Below the pieces are notes generated by a model. It was given only the letters and a program-made list of their open reading frames with translations, did not search any database and was not told where the DNA came from. 8,325 nt of DNA from an uncultured cyanobacterium. Lineage in GTDB: Bacteria; Cyanobacteriota; Cyanobacteriia; PCC-6307; Cyanobiaceae. The translations under genes were made by a program, and so were the position numbers. Shown here one piece after another: positions 1 through 6,359 of this stretch. Where the stretch lies: NCBI GenBank assembly GCA_903934745.1, contig CAIZOZ010000228.1:1-8325 (forward strand), read 5' to 3'. How positions within the stretch are numbered: the first letter of the stretch is position 1; each line of letters starts with the position of its first letter.

Positions 1-120
1 GCCAGGGCCATGGCCCGCGGCGCGCGCTGCCGGGTCGATCCGCTGCTGGCGGTGGACTATTTCAGCCTCGCCGCCGAACCCCTGGCCCAGATCCGCGCCG
101 ACTGGGGTCTGCAGGACTGA
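1..120 (+). CDS. C-terminal end of an unrecognised protein (5' truncated by the window)
   Basis: Frame 1 is open from the first base to a TGA at 118-120 and gives 39 residues ending in DWGLQD. Its third positions are strongly G/C, as in the genes that follow. The segment contains VDPLLAVDYFSLAAEPLAQI and then a short polar tail, which looks like the end of a soluble protein. I do not recognise the family, and 39 residues are too few to assign one. The gene lies on the same strand as the kinase, 121 nt upstream of it, with a tandem repeat between them, so co-transcription is possible but not shown. The reading frame is fairly secure; the function is unknown. Confidence 0.6.
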   Translation, partial: ARAMARGARCRVDPLLAVDYFSLAAEPLAQIRADWGLQD

Positions 121-153
121 GCGCGCGCCAGCTGGTTGGCCGGCCAGCAGCAG

Positions 154-192
154 CCCAGCTGCCAGCTGCCCAGCTGCCCAGCTGCCCAGCTG
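154..192. repeat. Octamer tandem repeat, unit CCCAGCTG, five copies
   Basis: Units lie at 154-161, 162-168 (one C short), 169-176, 177-184 and 185-192. Every unit contains the palindrome CAGCTG. Another CCAGCTGG occurs nearby at 128-135. The array sits in the gap between the truncated first gene and the kinase. Such an array can change copy number by slippage. No function is evident. Confidence 0.9.
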
Positions 193-241
193 AAGGACTG
201 TCAGTCTTGGCCTGGGCACGATCGGATCGACGTGGAACAGT

Positions 242-1468
242 GTGGCCGTCTTCGCCCGACGGCCCGTGACTGAGACCAATGCTGGCTCTCCTCCCGGTGC
301 TGGCTCGCTGGCCGCTGCCTCCCTCGCTGCTGCCTCCCTTGCCGCTCAAGGCCAGCCTGCTGATCCTTTGCTGGCGATCGCCGAGGCCTTCGCGCTGCCT
401 GGTCCGGTCATCGCCATCAGCCCGCTGGGTCAGGGCAATGTCAACGACACCTACCAGGTGAGCCTGCGCGCCCCGGATGGTCAGGTCGATCAGCTGGTGC
501 TGCAGCGTCTCAACACGCGGGTGTTTCCCCAGCCCGAGCTGGTGATGGCCAACATCCTGCGGCTGGCGGAGCATGTGCAAGGGCCGGCCGCCGCCATGCT
601 GGCGGGGCGTCGCTGGGAGGTGCCCCGCGCCGTTGCCCTGCGCGATCAGCCCGGTCGCTGCTGGCTGGAGCTGGAGGGTGAGATCTGGCGCACCCTCACC
701 TTCGTGGCGGGTTGCCGCTCCGGTGAACGGCTCGAGGATGGCACCGAGGCCAGGGAGCTGGGGCGGGGGCTGGGCATCTTCCATGCCCTGATCAGTGAGC
801 TGCCGGTGGCCGAGCTCGCCGACACCCTGGAGGGCTTCCACATCACCCCGGGCTATCTGGCCCAGTTCGAGCGGGCCCTGCGCACCACCACCGTGCCGCT
901 CACCCCCCAGGCGGCCCACTGCATCGCCTTCATCCGCGATCGCGAGCGCTTCGCCTTCGTGCTCGAGGACGCCAAAGCAGCCGGTCGGCTGCAGCTGCGG
1001 CCGATTCACGGTGATCCCAAGCTCAATAACGTCATGTTCGATCTCGCCACCGGCGAGGCGATTGCCCTGGTGGATCTCGACACGATCAAGCCGGGCCTGG
1101 TGCACTACGACATCGGCGACTGCCTGCGCTCCGGCTGCAACCGCCTCGGCGAAGAAACGACCGACTGGCGCTCGGTGCACTTTGATCTGGAGTTGTGTGA
1201 AGCCATCCTCGAGGGCTACATCGGCCAGGCCCGGGCCTTTCTGGTCGACGCCGACTACGACTATCTCTATGAGGCCATTCGCCTGCTCGCCTTTGAGCTG
1301 GGTCTGCGGTTCTTCAGCGATCATCTGGCGGGTAATCACTATTTCAAGATCGATCATCCTGGCCACAATCTGCAGCGGGCGCTGGTGCAGTTCCGCCTGA
1401 CGGAAAGCATCGAGATCCAGGAAGCGGCCATCCGCGCGATCGTGGAGCGGTTGCGGCTTGCCGCCTGA
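242..1468 (+). CDS. Sugar kinase of the N-acetylhexosamine 1-kinase (NahK)-like phosphotransferase family
   Basis: The predicted cytoplasmic kinase has 408 residues from the GTG at 242 and adopts the aminoglycoside-phosphotransferase/NahK fold. Visible motifs are a nucleotide loop PLGQGNVNDTY (61-71), LVLQRLN (86-91 region, with Gln-Arg as in NahK relatives), the catalytic loop HGDPKLNN (256-263, base D258), and metal-binding VDLDTIKPGL (278-286) followed by YDIGDCLRSG. The C-terminal signature FFSDHLAGNHYFKI...HPGHNLQRA is also typical of the NahK group, whose members phosphorylate N-acetylhexosamines at C1. The exact sugar is not deducible here. Homology starts near residue 41; the first 40 residues are low-complexity and include an LAAAS repeat. 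GTG 242 has a weak GGA 5 nt upstream; GTG 266 is an alternative start. The DOMON-like gene overlaps the 3' end, so the two are probably translationally coupled. Confidence 0.88.
   Translation: MAVFARRPVTETNAGSPPGAGSLAAASLAAASLAAQGQPADPLLAIAEAFALPGPVIAISPLGQGNVNDTYQVSLRAPDGQVDQLVLQRLNTRVFPQPELVMANILRLAEHVQGPAAAMLAGRRWEVPRAVALRDQPGRCWLELEGEIWRTLTFVAGCRSGERLEDGTEARELGRGLGIFHALISELPVAELADTLEGFHITPGYLAQFERALRTTTVPLTPQAAHCIAFIRDRERFAFVLEDAKAAGRLQLRPIHGDPKLNNVMFDLATGEAIALVDLDTIKPGLVHYDIGDCLRSGCNRLGEETTDWRSVHFDLELCEAILEGYIGQARAFLVDADYDYLYEAIRLLAFELGLRFFSDHLAGNHYFKIDHPGHNLQRALVQFRLTESIEIQEAAIRAIVERLRLAA
308..346 (+). repeat. 15-bp in-frame tandem repeat encoding LAAAS units
   Basis: Two full 15-nt units (308-322 and 323-337) and a partial third (338-346) encode LAAAS, LAAAS and LAA. 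They lie in the N-terminal extension of the kinase, ahead of its conserved domain. Copies differ only at third positions, such as CTG/CTC/CTT for Leu. This indicates duplication followed by drift. Confidence 0.8.
374..381. repeat. HIP1 octamer GCGATCGC
   Basis: A perfect HIP1 palindrome within the extended form GGCGATCGCC, inside the kinase gene. HIP1 is over-represented in many cyanobacterial genomes. Confidence 0.9.
936..943. repeat. HIP1 octamer GCGATCGC
   Basis: The second perfect HIP1 site, in the middle of the kinase gene. Confidence 0.9.
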
Positions 1469-2027
1469 ATCGCCCCTATTTCCTGTGCATACCGATCAGC
1501 GCTTCGCGCTCCAGCCGTTCGAATCGTTGCCCCAGCTGGCTGATCTGACGATCAGCGGCGAGATCAGCCGCCGCGGCGAGCGCCTGCTGCTGCGCTACGC
1601 GCTGCAGGGCCCGCTGGATACGGTGCTGCTGGCGCCGCCGGCCCCGCAGCCCTGCCGGCTCGATGAGCTCTGGCAAACCACCTGCTTCGAGCTGTTCCTG
1701 GCTTGCCCCGGCCAGGAGCCCTACTGGGAGTTCAATCTCTCGCCGGCAGGTCACTGGAATGTCTATCGGCTGGAGAGTTATCGCCGCGGCCTGGCAGCGG
1801 CAGCGGCCTATCAGCAGCTGGCCCTGCAGGTGCTGCGTGATCCCCAGGAGCTGCGGCTGATGCTGGAGCTCGATCTACCTCCAGGCCTGGGGGCAGATCA
1901 ACCGCTGGCGGCGGCGATCACGGCGGTGATTCAGCAGCGCTCGGGCCTGGTGAGCTACTGGGCTCTGGAGCATGGCGGTAGCGAACCCGATTTCCATCGC
2001 CGTGAGGACTTCCGGCTCAGCCTCTGA
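1458..2027 (+). CDS. DOMON-like (CBM9-like fold) domain protein
   Basis: The product has 189 residues from TTG 1458. It is a single beta-sandwich domain of the DOMON-like/CBM9-like type common in cyanobacteria. Diagnostic blocks are LWQTTCFELFLACPG (71-85), YWEFNLSPAGHWNVYRLESY (89-108), and the C-terminal SYWALEHGGSEPDFHRREDF (166-185). No signal peptide or membrane segment is visible, so it is probably cytoplasmic. Members of the superfamily bind sugars or heme, but the ligand of this group is not known to me. TTG 1458 overlaps the kinase stop by 11 nt. GTG 1485 would instead give about 180 residues and a 16-nt gap, with the conserved region unaffected. Pairing with a sugar kinase hints at a carbohydrate ligand; that is inference. 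Confidence 0.85.
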   Translation: MPPESPLFPVHTDQRFALQPFESLPQLADLTISGEISRRGERLLLRYALQGPLDTVLLAPPAPQPCRLDELWQTTCFELFLACPGQEPYWEFNLSPAGHWNVYRLESYRRGLAAAAAYQQLALQVLRDPQELRLMLELDLPPGLGADQPLAAAITAVIQQRSGLVSYWALEHGGSEPDFHRREDFRLSL

Positions 2028-2043
2028 GCCGCAACGCTGCGGC
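2028..2043. terminator. GC-rich hairpin between convergent genes, possible bidirectional terminator
   Basis: A perfect 6-bp stem GCCGCA/TGCGGC with an ACGC loop begins immediately after the DOMON gene stop and lies 70 nt beyond the stop of the convergent DciA-like gene. The position suits termination. There is no proper T-tract on either side, so an intrinsic terminator is only a suggestion. Confidence 0.4.
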
Positions 2044-2113
2044 CTTCGCCGGCCAGCTCAGGGGTTGCCGTCGGTCACCTGGCAGACGGCATGGAGCCGT
2101 TGGGCCTCCAGCA

Positions 2114-2818
2114 TCAATGCGACGGGGTCGATCGGGTCTGTGCTCGCGCTTGGGGCCGGGGGCCGCGGCCGGCTCCAGGTTCGGTTCCTTCCCTTGCGGC
2201 TCGTTTTCCGGCTCCTGCTGTTGTGGCGCCGCCAGCGGCGGCAGGCGTTCCGGCTGGAACGGCCGTGCCGGGGCCCCCGGGCATCACCATGAACTGAGCC
2301 GCCAGCCAGTCGCGCCGGCAGAAGCTGCAATGGCCCCAGCGGGCCATTTCGCCCGCCGGCGCCGGCCGCCGGCATTCGGGGCAGTCGGCCTGGCCATGCA
2401 CATCGATGCGGCTGGGATGAAGCGCCCAGATCTCGGCTTCCAGGCTGCTGCCGGCGGCCGGGATCGCCGTGGCGTGGTGCTGTTGCACCCGCAGATCACG
2501 CACCGTGAAACCAGCGCCGCGCAGGGCGCCGAGCAGCTGGTGGCGGTGGTATTGGAGCGCCTGCAGCCAGGGGCCCGGCGCCGCTCCCACCGTGAGCAGG
2601 CCTCCCTGCAGCTGCAGGGGGCGGCAGTGGCTGGCCAGCTGCGCCCCGGCGATGCGCGGCCAGGCCTGCCAGAGGGCCGCCAGGTGGCCGTCGCGGCGCC
2701 ATTGCTGTTGCAGGGTCTCCAGGCAGCTGGCCACAGCGCTGGCGGGGGGCTTGGGCGCGGCCAGCAGCACCGACAGGTTGCCGATTCGGCGGGTTTGCAG
2801 GAGGGGGGCCTTGGCCAT
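2114..2818 (-). CDS. DUF721 / DciA-like protein with C-terminal zinc ribbon
   Basis: The product has 234 residues from ATG (complement of 2816-2818) to TGA (complement of 2114-2116). Residues about 33-115 match the DUF721 pattern: LWQAWPRIAGAQLASHCRPL (49-68), then a GGLLTVG strand and a PWLQALQYHRHQLLGAL helix. DUF721 proteins of the DciA type are the ancestral bacterial loaders of the replicative helicase DnaB. Residues 146-167 form a Cys4 ribbon, CPEC-x14-CSFC (C146, C149, C164, C167), with the GEMARWG spacer seen in cyanobacterial members. About 55 residues of Ala/Gly/Pro/Arg-rich sequence follow and look disordered. The gene is divergent from vipp1 and convergent with the DOMON gene, so it is probably monocistronic. 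The family call is firm; the helicase-loading role is by homology only. Confidence 0.85.
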   Translation of the reverse strand: MAKAPLLQTRRIGNLSVLLAAPKPPASAVASCLETLQQQWRRDGHLAALWQAWPRIAGAQLASHCRPLQLQGGLLTVGAAPGPWLQALQYHRHQLLGALRGAGFTVRDLRVQQHHATAIPAAGSSLEAEIWALHPSRIDVHGQADCPECRRPAPAGEMARWGHCSFCRRDWLAAQFMVMPGGPGTAVPAGTPAAAGGATTAGAGKRAAREGTEPGAGRGPRPQARAQTRSTPSH

Positions 2819-2844
2819 CGGGCCAGGCTAGGCCGGGCCACGGG

Positions 2845-2878
2845 TTGGGAGTGCGGCAACAGCTTGGGAGTGCGGCAA
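2845..2878. repeat. 15-bp direct repeat in the dciA-like/vipp1 divergent intergenic region
   Basis: Two exact copies of TTGGGAGTGCGGCAA lie at 2845-2859 and 2864-2878, a 19-bp period. They sit 27 bp upstream of the DciA-like start and about 72 bp upstream of vipp1. No clear -10/-35 pair was found nearby. They could be paired binding sites for a regulator of either gene, or a chance duplication. Confidence 0.75.
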
Positions 2879-2950
2879 TCCGTTGCCCCTGCCGGCGGCC
2901 CTGATCCGCCGATGTCGCTACTGTCTGAATCTTGCTTCAATAGCCAATTC

Positions 2951-3724
2951 ATGGGCTTCTTTGATCGGCTCAGCCGCCTGCTTCGCGCCAACCTCAACGA
3001 CCTGGTGAGCAAGGCGGAGGATCCCTCCAAGATCCTCGATCAGTCCGTGGCGGACATGCAGGCCGATCTGGTCAAGCTGCGCCAGGCCGTTGCCACCGCC
3101 ATCGCCAGCCAGAAGCGGCTGCAGAATCAGGCCGAACAGGCCTCCTCCCAGGATCGCTACTGGATGGGCAAGGCCGAGCTCGCGCTCAAGGAAAACCGCG
3201 AAGATCTGGCTCGCGAAGCCCTCACCCGCCGCAAGACCTACTCCGATACCGCGACCGCGCTCAACACCCAGATCGCCAGCCAGTCCGGCCAGGTGGACAC
3301 CCTCAAGAACAGCCTGCGGGCGCTTGAAGGCAAGATCGCCGAAGCCAAGACCAAAAAGGACATGCTCAAGGCCCGCCAGCAGGCGGCTCAGGCCCAGGAG
3401 CAGCTGCAGAACGCCGTCGGCAATCTGGGCACCAACAGCTCGATGGCCGCCTTCGATCAGATGGAGGAGAAGGTGCTGGCGATGGAGGCCCGCAGCCAGG
3501 CGGCGGCCGAGCTGGCCGGCGCCGATCTCGAAAGCCAGTTCGCCGCCCTCGAAGGCAGCAACGTTGATGAAGAGCTGGCCGCCCTCAAAAACCGCCTGGA
3601 AGGAGGCAGCAACCCGATTTCCCTGCCGGCTGCCAATGGTGCGGTGCCCCAGCTGCAGCCGGTGCAGGTGGCGGAAGTGGATGCCGAGCTCGAGCAGCTC
3701 AAGCGTTCCATCGACAAGCTCTGA
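2951..3724 (+). CDS. vipp1: PspA/IM30 family protein Vipp1
   Basis: This 257-residue ESCRT-III-like protein maintains thylakoid and plasma membranes by forming rings and rods on lipid. The ATG at 2951 gives the typical start MGFFDRLSRLLRANLNDLVS, the amphipathic lipid-binding helix, followed by AEDPSKILDQSVADMQ. Residues about 25-215 are a long coiled-coil region rich in Gln, Ala, Lys and Glu. A flexible linker of Pro, Ala and Asn (220-240) leads to a final helix (VAEVDAELEQLKRSIDKL, 240-257). This extra C-terminal helix separates Vipp1 from most bacterial PspA, and the length fits Vipp1. No PspF/PspB/PspC partners are present, as expected in cyanobacteria. The start lacks a Shine-Dalgarno sequence. 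The frame is open further upstream, but that part is antisense to the DciA-like gene and is not coding. Confidence 0.92.
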   Translation: MGFFDRLSRLLRANLNDLVSKAEDPSKILDQSVADMQADLVKLRQAVATAIASQKRLQNQAEQASSQDRYWMGKAELALKENREDLAREALTRRKTYSDTATALNTQIASQSGQVDTLKNSLRALEGKIAEAKTKKDMLKARQQAAQAQEQLQNAVGNLGTNSSMAAFDQMEEKVLAMEARSQAAAELAGADLESQFAALEGSNVDEELAALKNRLEGGSNPISLPAANGAVPQLQPVQVAEVDAELEQLKRSIDKL

Positions 3725-3842
3725 TTTCCCGCGTTTGACGGGGGGCGTTCGCGAGCAGCCACGCCATCCAGATCTCGCCCAGAGCCTGGCTGGTGTCGCC
3801 CAAGGTCGTCCGCCGCCAGTGCAGCGGGTCCGGTGGTGCTTG

Positions 3843-3863
3843 TGCCGGCCCCATCGGCCGGCA
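3843..3863. promoter_or_regulatory. Perfect inverted repeat upstream of the thioredoxin gene
   Basis: The arms TGCCGGCC and GGCCGGCA (8 bp) flank a 5-nt CCATC spacer. The element covers the place where a -35 box would lie for the TACAAT at 3875. It could be an operator or a transcript hairpin ending vipp1 mRNA. No T-tract follows, so a simple intrinsic terminator is less likely. The function is unproven. Confidence 0.5.
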
Positions 3864-3874
3864 GGTGGAATCCA

Positions 3875-3880
3875 TACAAT
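3875..3880 (+). promoter_or_regulatory. -10-like box TACAAT for the thioredoxin operon
   Basis: TACAAT matches TATAAT at five of six positions and lies 22 nt upstream of the chosen GTG start. No -35 consensus is seen 17 nt upstream, where the inverted repeat sits instead. It is placed to drive the thioredoxin-aminotransferase-ligase run with a very short leader. Confidence 0.4.
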
Positions 3881-3902
3881 CGGGCCAGCTGAATCCTGGG
3901 CC

Positions 3903-4307
3903 GTGTCGACCGACCACAACGCCGAGCCCCCCAATGCCGTGGCTCCGAACGCCGGGACTCCGAACGCCGTGACTCCGAACGCCGTAGCCGCCGTTCTTGA
4001 GTTGAACGACGCCAACTTCGCTGGCGAGGTGCTCACCCGGCCCACGGCCGTTCTGGTTGATGTCTGGGCCTCCTGGTGCGGCCCCTGCCGTCTGATGGCG
4101 CCGCTGATGCAGTGGGCCGCCAGCACCTACGCCGAGCGGCTCACCGTCGGCAAGCTGGAGGCGGATGGCAATCCCGGCAGCCGCGATGCCTACAAGGTGC
4201 AGGGTTTGCCCACCCTGATCCTGTTCCGCGACGGCGTTGAGATCGGCCGCCACGAGGGAGCCATGGCCAAGCCCCAGTTGCAGGCCTTCCTGGATGCCCA
4301 TCTCTGA
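3903..4307 (+). CDS. Thioredoxin-family protein with repetitive N-terminal extension
   Basis: The product is a 134-residue thiol-disulfide reductase. The thioredoxin domain runs from about residue 31 to 134: VLVDVWASWCGPCRLMAPLM has the active site WCGPC (58-62, Cys59/Cys62), and GLPTLILF carries the cis-proline (P103). GRHEGAM, the final strand region, and a C-terminal helix complete the fold. There is no signal peptide, so it is probably cytosolic. The first 29 residues are not part of the fold and consist of four PNA(V/G) pentapeptide units. GTG 3903 follows the TACAAT box by 22 nt. GTG codons at 3939 and 3969 inside the repeat are alternative starts, so the extension may be shorter in the cell. 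The gene overlaps the aminotransferase start by 14 nt. It differs from a minimal TrxA by this extension; the subtype is not assigned. Confidence 0.85.
   Translation: MSTDHNAEPPNAVAPNAGTPNAVTPNAVAAVLELNDANFAGEVLTRPTAVLVDVWASWCGPCRLMAPLMQWAASTYAERLTVGKLEADGNPGSRDAYKVQGLPTLILFRDGVEIGRHEGAMAKPQLQAFLDAHL
3927..3986 (+). repeat. 15-bp tandem repeat, four units, encoding PNA(V/G)
   Basis: Four consecutive 15-nt units at 3927, 3942, 3957 and 3972 encode PPNAV, APNAG, TPNAV and TPNAV. The last three share CTCCGAACGCCG almost exactly. The first is more diverged (CCCAATGCCG). Two units end in GTG, a potential start codon, in the thioredoxin frame. Confidence 0.88.
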
Positions 4308-5526
4308 ACGGCTGAGCCTGCTCGGCAGCGGTGTCTTCGCCCGCAATGATCAGCGCAAACTGGCCTATCAGCGCAAGCTGGCCGATCAACAGCGCTGGCG
4401 CGCAGATGCGGGCCAGGCGAGCCCCGTGCCCTTGCCGCCGCTGCTCGATCTCTCCCTCGGCTCCACCGACCTGCAGCCGCCGGCGGCGGCGATCGAGGCG
4501 ATCGCCGCTTCCTTGCAGCAGCCCGAGAGTGCCTCCTACTGCCTGCATGGCGCCACGCTGCCGTTCCGGGAGGCTGTAGCCGCCTGGGCTGGTCGGCGCT
4601 TCGGCGTGGCGGTGGATCCAGGCACCGAGGTGCTGCTGCTGGTGGGATCCCAGGAGGGCACGGCCCACCTGCCCCTGGCGGTGCTCAACCCCGGCGATGC
4701 CGCCCTGCTGCTCGACCCCTACTACCCCTCCCACCTCGGCGGCCTGCAGCTGGCCTCGGCCCGGCCCGTGCTGCTGCCGCTCGAGGCCGCCAGCGGCTGG
4801 CGGCCTGATTTCGATCGCCTCGGCGCCGCCGAGTGGGACGCCCTGAAGCTGATGGTGCTCGGCTTTCCCCACAATCCCACCGCCACCACCGGTGAGCAGA
4901 GCTGGCTGGATGAGGCGGTGCAGCGGGCCCTGCGCCACGACATCGTGCTGGCCCACGACAACCCCTACGTTGACCTGGCCCTCGACGGCGAGGCCCCGGC
5001 CCTGTTGCGCAACCCGGCCTGGCGCCAGTGCGGCATTGAGTTTTTCTCCTTTTCCAAGAGCTGGTGCCTCGGCGGTTACCGGCTCGCCTTCGCCATCGGC
5101 GCCGAGTGGCTGATCACGGCCCTGCGCCAGCTCAAGGGGGTGGTGGATTTCAACCAGTCCCTGGCCCTGCAGGCCGGTGCCATCGCCGCCCTCGAGCAGG
5201 CGCCGCAATGGCCCGAGCGGCTGCGGGCGGTGTACAGGGAGCGGCGCGATCACATGGCGGCGGCGCTTGAGGCTCAGGGATGGCCCCTGCGGCGTCCCTC
5301 CATGGCCCTTTATCTCTGGCTGCAGTTGCCCGAAGTGGCGCAGCGGCGGGGGCTGGATTCGGAGGCATTCTGCGCCGCGCTGCTGGAAGGCACCGGGGTG
5401 TGCCTCACCCCAGGCAACGGCTTCGGGCCCTCCGGTGAGGGCTGGCAGCGGCTGGCCTTGGTGCATCCGACCGCCGAGCTCGAGGCCGGTGCCGCGCGCA
5501 TCGGTGCCTGGTTGCGGCAGCTGTGA
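4294..5526 (+). CDS. PLP-dependent class I/II aminotransferase
   Basis: The product has 410 residues and belongs to fold type I, related in pattern to LL-diaminopimelate and alanine/aspartate aminotransferases. Seen in order: LDLSLGSTDLQPP (51-63), the Tyr-containing SYCLHGATLPFREAVAAW (81-98), VGSQEGTAHL (117-126), DPYYPSH (141-147), FPHNPTATTGE with the PLP-pocket Asn194 (191-201), HDNPYVDL with Asp222 and Tyr225, and FSFSKSWCLGGYR with the Schiff-base Lys255 and Arg263. Arg386 in GEGWQRLAL is the expected substrate-carboxylate residue. All key residues are present, so the enzyme should be active. The substrate cannot be fixed from the sequence. ATG 4294 lies inside the thioredoxin 3' end (14-nt overlap), and the stop overlaps the ligase start by 4 nt, so translation is probably coupled. 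It is not a BioF-type KAPA synthase pattern. Confidence 0.88.
   Translation: MPISERLSLLGSGVFARNDQRKLAYQRKLADQQRWRADAGQASPVPLPPLLDLSLGSTDLQPPAAAIEAIAASLQQPESASYCLHGATLPFREAVAAWAGRRFGVAVDPGTEVLLLVGSQEGTAHLPLAVLNPGDAALLLDPYYPSHLGGLQLASARPVLLPLEAASGWRPDFDRLGAAEWDALKLMVLGFPHNPTATTGEQSWLDEAVQRALRHDIVLAHDNPYVDLALDGEAPALLRNPAWRQCGIEFFSFSKSWCLGGYRLAFAIGAEWLITALRQLKGVVDFNQSLALQAGAIAALEQAPQWPERLRAVYRERRDHMAAALEAQGWPLRRPSMALYLWLQLPEVAQRRGLDSEAFCAALLEGTGVCLTPGNGFGPSGEGWQRLALVHPTAELEAGAARIGAWLRQL
4498..4505. repeat. HIP1 octamer GCGATCGC
   Basis: The third perfect HIP1 site, in the 5' part of the aminotransferase gene and again within GGCGATCGCC. Confidence 0.9.
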
Positions 5527-6359
5527 TCGGTCGCCTCGCCGCTGAGCGTCGGCGGTTGCTGGGCTCGGCCCAGGCCCCCTGGCTGGCTGAGCCGGGCGGT
5601 GGGGCAGCCCGGAGCTCCCCCTGGCGGTTGCGGGGGATGCCGGTCTGCGCCAGCACCGAGAGGGAACTGGATCGCTGGCTGGAGCATGCCTTGCCCGCCG
5701 GCTCCGGGCCGCTGCAGGCGCCCCTGGCGCTGCTGGCTCGCCAGCAGCGCTTCGGCCATGGTCAGCAGGGCCGCCCCTGGTTGGCTCCGCCGGGCGGGGT
5801 GTGGCTCAGTGCGGCCTTGCCCTGGCCCCAGGATCCAGCTGAGGCTGCTGCCCCAGGGCTGGCGGTGGCGGTGGGTCTGGCCCTGCAGCTGGAGCAGCTC
5901 GGGGTGCCGGTGCGGCTCAAATGGCCCAATGACCTGCTGCTGCAGGGGGCCGATGGCAAACTGGCCAAACTTGCCGGCCTGTTGCCGCGGCTGCGCCTGC
6001 GGGGCGACAGCATCCGCTGGGCCCGGCTGGGGGTGGGGCTGAATGGCCGTAATCCGGTGCCGGCGGCGGCCACGAACCTGCGCCGAAGCCTGGGTCCCTG
6101 GGGCGCCGAGCCGCTGCGGCTGGCGGCCCGGGTGCTGCTGGCCCTGGAGTGGGCGATGGCCTGGGCGCGGCGGCCGGAAGAGGTGCGCCAGCTGGCGGAG
6201 CAGCGGTTGCATCTGGGTTCGGGGCTGCTGCGGCTCGACGGAGACGATTGGCGGCCGCTGGGGTTGGCGCGCGATGGCGGCCTGCGGCTGCAGTGCGGGA
6301 AACGCCTGCGGGTGTTGCAGCGCTGTTTCGACGCAGGCCCGTTGGGGGCAGACCCTTAA
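5523..6359 (+). CDS. birA: Biotin--[acetyl-CoA-carboxylase] ligase (monofunctional)
   Basis: The 278-residue enzyme activates biotin with ATP and attaches it to the biotin carboxyl carrier protein of acetyl-CoA carboxylase. Visible motifs are CASTERELDRWL (42-53), the biotinyl-AMP loop GHGQQGRPW (78-86), PGGVWLSAAL (90-99), KWPNDLLLQG (133-142) with the catalytic-type Lys133, GKLAKLAGLL (145-154), and GVGLNGRNP (170-178). A small C-terminal beta domain follows (about 235-265). There is no N-terminal DNA-binding domain, so it is a ligase without a repressor function. In the loop, His79 and Gln81 replace the first two Arg of the E. coli GRGRRGR form; Gln at the second position is, to my knowledge, common in cyanobacteria, and His is less so. 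GTG 5523 overlaps the upstream stop as GTGA. The first 35 residues are poorly conserved, so a later start is possible. Confidence 0.88.
   Translation: MIGRLAAERRRLLGSAQAPWLAEPGGGAARSSPWRLRGMPVCASTERELDRWLEHALPAGSGPLQAPLALLARQQRFGHGQQGRPWLAPPGGVWLSAALPWPQDPAEAAAPGLAVAVGLALQLEQLGVPVRLKWPNDLLLQGADGKLAKLAGLLPRLRLRGDSIRWARLGVGLNGRNPVPAAATNLRRSLGPWGAEPLRLAARVLLALEWAMAWARRPEEVRQLAEQRLHLGSGLLRLDGDDWRPLGLARDGGLRLQCGKRLRVLQRCFDAGPLGADP

Noticed and set aside
154..192. The octamer array as a CRISPR array
   Set aside because: Units are 7-8 bp and directly adjacent, with no spacers.
62..1366. A 434-residue minus-strand open frame across the kinase gene
   Set aside because: It is a GC-driven shadow: the plus strand carries clear kinase motifs, and the antisense product is low-complexity with no recognisable domain.
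2117..2950. Upstream extension of the vipp1 frame by 278 residues
   Set aside because: The extension is antisense to the DciA-like gene, is low-complexity, and Vipp1 homologs start at MGFFDR, matching ATG 2951.
4141..5466. A 441-residue minus-strand open frame across the aminotransferase gene
   Set aside because: The plus strand encodes a complete aminotransferase with all catalytic residues. The antisense product is Gly/Gln/Arg-rich without motifs.
5523..5630. A winged-helix DNA-binding domain at the start of the biotin ligase
   Set aside because: The first 35-40 residues are too short and too low in complexity for the BirA regulatory domain.
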